Position numbers and translations under genes: made by a program. Shown in pieces: positions 5,915-7,854 of a stretch of DNA of 7,854 bases (position 1 is its first letter; each line of letters starts with the position of its first letter). A model generated the notes under the pieces. It was not told where the DNA came from, did no database searches, and was given only the letters and a program-made list of their open reading frames with translations. The DNA is from an uncultured bacterium (GTDB taxonomy: Bacteria > Vulcanimicrobiota > Xenobia > Xenobiales > Xenobiaceae): contig CAKTUZ010000047.1 in NCBI GenBank assembly GCA_934621605.1, positions 1 to 7,854 on the forward strand, read 5' to 3'.

Positions 5915-7024
5915 TCAGTCTTCGTCAATATAGCGCATAGGGCCAGGATGATCGCCATTAAAAGCAGCTTGAATTTTTTCAGGCTCTCTAATTCCAGCAG
6001 CAATCAAAAGCTGAGTTACAATACGAGCTTTCTGCGGAGTTAAATCATAAGCTGCATAAGTTCCGTAGTCGCTGTCTTTAAATTCATGATCACGGTGTAC
6101 ATAATTTTCGGAAATACGTGTAGAACGAACTACTATTACGCCTTTTTGAGAAGCTTGACGACAAGCAAGTAAACACTCATCAGGCATATTGCCGTCGCCT
6201 ACTCCGGCTATGACAATACCTTGAGCTCCAGATTTTACACTGGCATCTATAGCTTCAGCAGAAGCTCCGGCATACATAGAAATAATATCTACTTTAGGTA
6301 AAGTTTTGATTTTAGAAATTTCTACATTAACGGCACTCTTCAACCTAGGTTCGCTGCCTACAAAATAGTGAGCTCGAAGCTCATCAACAAATCCGATAGG
6401 GCCGCCCATAGAGGCTTTAAAAGTGTCTAAATTCCAAGTAGAAGCTTTAGTCACATAGCGAGCGCCGAAAATTCGCTCATTGTAACAAACCAAAACTCCA
6501 CGACCAAAGGAATCGATATCTATAGCAGTTCTAATAGCATTAAGTAAATTCTTAGGGCCATCGGCAGAAATACTGTCAGCTGGACGAGTAGAGCCGACCA
6601 AGACGACAGGATTGTTTATTTGCAATACTTGATCGAGAAAGAAAGCCGTTTCTTCCAAAGTATCGGTCCCGTGAGTAATAACAAAAGCATCAGCTTCATT
6701 ATTTTTAACAGCTTTCTGAATGCGCTCTGCCAAAATTTTCCAAACTGCAAAATTCATATTCTGACTGGAAATATTGACAGTTTGCTCCATTTCTAAGTGG
6801 ACTTTCAATTGCTTAACCCCGGGTAGGTTGGCAACAATTTCTTGCACACCAAACTTTGCAGCCGAATATCCTGTAGCAGAGTTGCCGTTGGCCGCGCCGG
6901 CAATAGTACCGCCGGTCCCTAAAATAAGCACTCTGGGCATAGTTCCGGCTTGAACGCTTAAAGTCAAGCACAAAGCCAAAATAAAAATAACAACACTAAG
7001 GCGATAAAATAATTTAGAACTCAT
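5915..7024 (-). CDS. ansB: Type II (secreted) L-asparaginase
   Basis: Hydrolyses L-asparagine to aspartate and ammonia, probably in the periplasm. From ATG 7024 the product has 369 residues. Residues 1-26 form a Sec signal peptide: a basic N-region (K4, R8), a hydrophobic core at 9-22 and a probable cleavage after VQA (24-26). Both family signatures are present, LGTGGTIAG at 35-43 and HGTDTLEETAFFL at 118-130. Catalytic equivalents to E. coli AnsB are T40 (T12), Y53 (Y25), S87 (S58), T120 and D121 (T89, D90) and K193 (K162), so the enzyme should be active. E283 in GNMPDE matches the conserved glutamate. An in-frame TTG at 7045 would add seven residues but has no ribosome binding site. The gene overlaps the end of the upstream gene by 11 bases, suggesting coupled translation. 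Some glutaminase activity is possible. Confidence 0.94.
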   Translation of the reverse strand: MSSKLFYRLSVVIFILALCLTLSVQAGTMPRVLILGTGGTIAGAANGNSATGYSAAKFGVQEIVANLPGVKQLKVHLEMEQTVNISSQNMNFAVWKILAERIQKAVKNNEADAFVITHGTDTLEETAFFLDQVLQINNPVVLVGSTRPADSISADGPKNLLNAIRTAIDIDSFGRGVLVCYNERIFGARYVTKASTWNLDTFKASMGGPIGFVDELRAHYFVGSEPRLKSAVNVEISKIKTLPKVDIISMYAGASAEAIDASVKSGAQGIVIAGVGDGNMPDECLLACRQASQKGVIVVRSTRISENYVHRDHEFKDSDYGTYAAYDLTPQKARIVTQLLIAAGIREPEKIQAAFNGDHPGPMRYIDED

Positions 7025-7529
7025 CTTTACCAAGCTTCTCTTCAAATAAATCGGCAGCTAAAGCCACAGCCATTACGCCAGCTCGAAAGGCCTTGGGAGT
7101 AACTTCCTCTAACAACGTCTCAAAAGATGCTATAACCATAATGTCTTCTTCATTTTCAATTAAAGCATAACTGGCAAAGTTGATACGTTCATTAGCTCTG
7201 AGCAAGCGATAAGAAAGTTCCGGTAACTTATCAGCAATTTCAGCTCTTTTAACTTTCATACAAGGAGAGAATATACCCAATACGGGCATATTGTGATTGA
7301 TGGTCTTATCACGAACTATAACACCCTGTAAACGCTCATTATCAAACTTCACGCCTATAAAAAGATGCATATATTCAACTTCCAGCTGGCTCTGTAAACC
7401 AGCTTCCGAGGCTATAGAGGCAGCTTTTTTCAAGACATCCAGGCTAAATTGTTCCTGAGCTGTAAGCTCTTTTTTGGCCCCCTCAGCCACTTCTTTAACT
7501 TCGCTTTTCGCAACTTCTTCTGATACCAT
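7014..7529 (-). CDS. Small YbjN/type III secretion chaperone-like protein
   Basis: A 171-residue acidic, soluble protein with no signal peptide or membrane segment. The start is ATG 7529, with AGGAG (plus 7541-7545) 11 bases upstream; a TTG two codons earlier is only 5 bases from that site and is less likely. Residues 1-30 are a charged, probably helical lead-in. The part from about 45 to 165 alternates beta-like segments (EYMHLFIGVKF, LQGVIVRD) with helices. It contains LPELSYRLLRANERINFASYALIENE followed by an EEVTPKAFRAGV helix, reminiscent of YbjN/T3SC-like domains. That resemblance is recalled from pattern, not searched. It is first in a transcription unit with the asparaginase gene, which starts inside its last codons. 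A role in stability or regulation of a partner protein is possible but unproven. Confidence 0.75.
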   Translation of the reverse strand: MVSEEVAKSEVKEVAEGAKKELTAQEQFSLDVLKKAASIASEAGLQSQLEVEYMHLFIGVKFDNERLQGVIVRDKTINHNMPVLGIFSPCMKVKRAEIADKLPELSYRLLRANERINFASYALIENEEDIMVIASFETLLEEVTPKAFRAGVMAVALAADLFEEKLGKDEF

Positions 7530-7540
7530 AACCAAAAACG

Positions 7541-7545
7541 CTCCT
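7541..7545 (-). promoter_or_regulatory. Ribosome binding site of the YbjN-like gene
   Basis: AGGAG on the minus strand, within GCAAGAGGAGCG. It is 11 bases from ATG 7529 and 5 bases from TTG 7535. I prefer the ATG on codon preference, although the spacing is long. Confidence 0.5.
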
Positions 7546-7645
7546 CTTGCAAAAACTGGCCGAAAGACTGACTAAGTCCCAAACCATCTATATTTTCGCC
7601 TCTCAAAAAAAATATCTTGCCAAAGAAAGTCAATAAGCTCTAAAC

Positions 7646-7693
7646 AAAAAACGGAAAGATTTTTATACCACCGTAATACAAAAATCTTCCCGT
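7646..7693 (-). terminator. Intrinsic terminator after the lysine-rich gene
   Basis: On the minus strand ACGGGAAGATTTTT (7693-7680) pairs with AAAAATCTTTCCGT (7664-7651) over 14 positions with one G-U pair. A 15-base loop separates the arms, and six T follow (7651-7646, overlapping the stem end). It begins 27 bases after the TAG of the lysine-rich gene and separates it from the YbjN-like/asparaginase unit. Confidence 0.85.
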
Positions 7694-7720
7694 CTCTACA
7701 CCACTCAGTTAAAAGCCTAA

Positions 7721-7854
7721 CTATTTTCTGCCCTTCTTTTTCTTGCCCTTTCCTTTGGCCTTGGTTTCTTTCTTAGTCTTAGCTTCAGCTTCTTTCTTAG
7801 CTTTGGCCTCTTCCTTGGCTTTAGCTTCAGCTTCTTTCTTAGCTTTGGCCTCTT
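7721..7854 (-). CDS. C-terminus of an unidentified lysine/alanine/glutamate-rich protein (partial)
   Basis: The 5' part lies beyond the right edge. The last 44 codons end in TAG at 7721-7723 and encode almost only Lys, Ala and Glu. A 14-residue unit (EAKAKKEAEAKAKE) is followed by a second copy (EAKAKKEAEAKTKK), and the protein then ends in the strongly basic KGKGKKKKGRK. Charged tails of this kind occur on nucleic-acid-binding proteins, on ribosome-associated proteins and as helical linkers in envelope proteins, so I assign no function. A well-formed terminator 27 bases downstream supports it as a genuine gene end. The minus-strand direction matches its neighbours. Confidence 0.7.
   Translation of the reverse strand, partial: EAKAKKEAEAKAKEEAKAKKEAEAKTKKETKAKGKGKKKKGRK
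7779..7854 (-). repeat. 42-bp tandem repeat within the lysine-rich gene
   Basis: Bases 7779-7812 are identical to 7821-7854, a period of 42 bp (14 codons). The second copy runs to the window edge, so more copies may lie outside. Near-perfect identity at DNA level points to recent duplication or slippage that keeps the reading frame. Confidence 0.8.

Noticed and set aside
7430..7633. Minus-strand 67-codon frame
   Set aside because: It overlaps the start of the YbjN-like gene in another frame and has no supporting start site or recognisable product.
7590..7637. Promoter with TTGACT for the YbjN-like gene
   Set aside because: A TTGACT is present on the minus strand after the terminator, but no acceptable -10 box lies at 16-18 bases; TATAGA further on has no partner.

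Overview
The window looks like chromosomal DNA from a bacterium I cannot place further. A Sec-type signal peptide on an L-asparaginase and a UshA-family nucleotidase suggest a Gram-negative cell envelope. Base composition is AT-leaning over most of the window (visibly near 40% GC in the genes). The exception is the first ~345 bases, which I count at about 56% GC and in which I find no convincing gene. There are no RNA genes, CRISPR arrays, transposases or integrases.

Layout: 1-399 is a GC-rich, gene-poor stretch with inverted and direct short repeats. From 400 to 490 there is a short leader region with a possible 14-codon ORF and a perfect 15-bp palindrome. This leads into the only confident plus-strand gene, a dicarboxylate/amino acid:cation symporter (491-2074) with an unusual N-terminal extension. 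It ends tail to tail with a minus-strand HAD phosphatase (2175-2996), and a 13-bp perfect hairpin between them probably terminates both. All remaining genes are on the minus strand. Read in transcription order from the right edge they are: the lysine/alanine-rich C-terminus of an unidentified protein (7721-7854, partial); a terminator; a small YbjN/type III chaperone-like protein (7014-7529) overlapping a secreted type II L-asparaginase (5915-7024); a terminator; serine O-acetyltransferase (4981-5841); a promoter and ~120-nt leader; a 5'-nucleotidase-family metallophosphatase (3191-4759); a terminator; and the HAD phosphatase.

The genes fit nutrient scavenging and amino-acid metabolism. Periplasmic asparaginase would release aspartate and ammonia. 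The symporter keeps the arginine that reads an acidic side chain and could take up aspartate or C4-dicarboxylates. The acetyltransferase commits serine to cysteine synthesis. The nucleotidase and HAD enzyme hydrolyse phosphate esters. This linkage is inferred from family knowledge and proximity; the genes are not one operon.

I do not see a clear new multi-gene system. The points most worth a second look are the symporter architecture and its altered sodium-site residue, the nucleotidase that lacks a signal peptide but has a Ser/Asn-rich N-terminus, the terminator abutting the acetyltransferase ribosome binding site, the leader ORF plus palindrome before the symporter, and the GC-rich island at the left edge.
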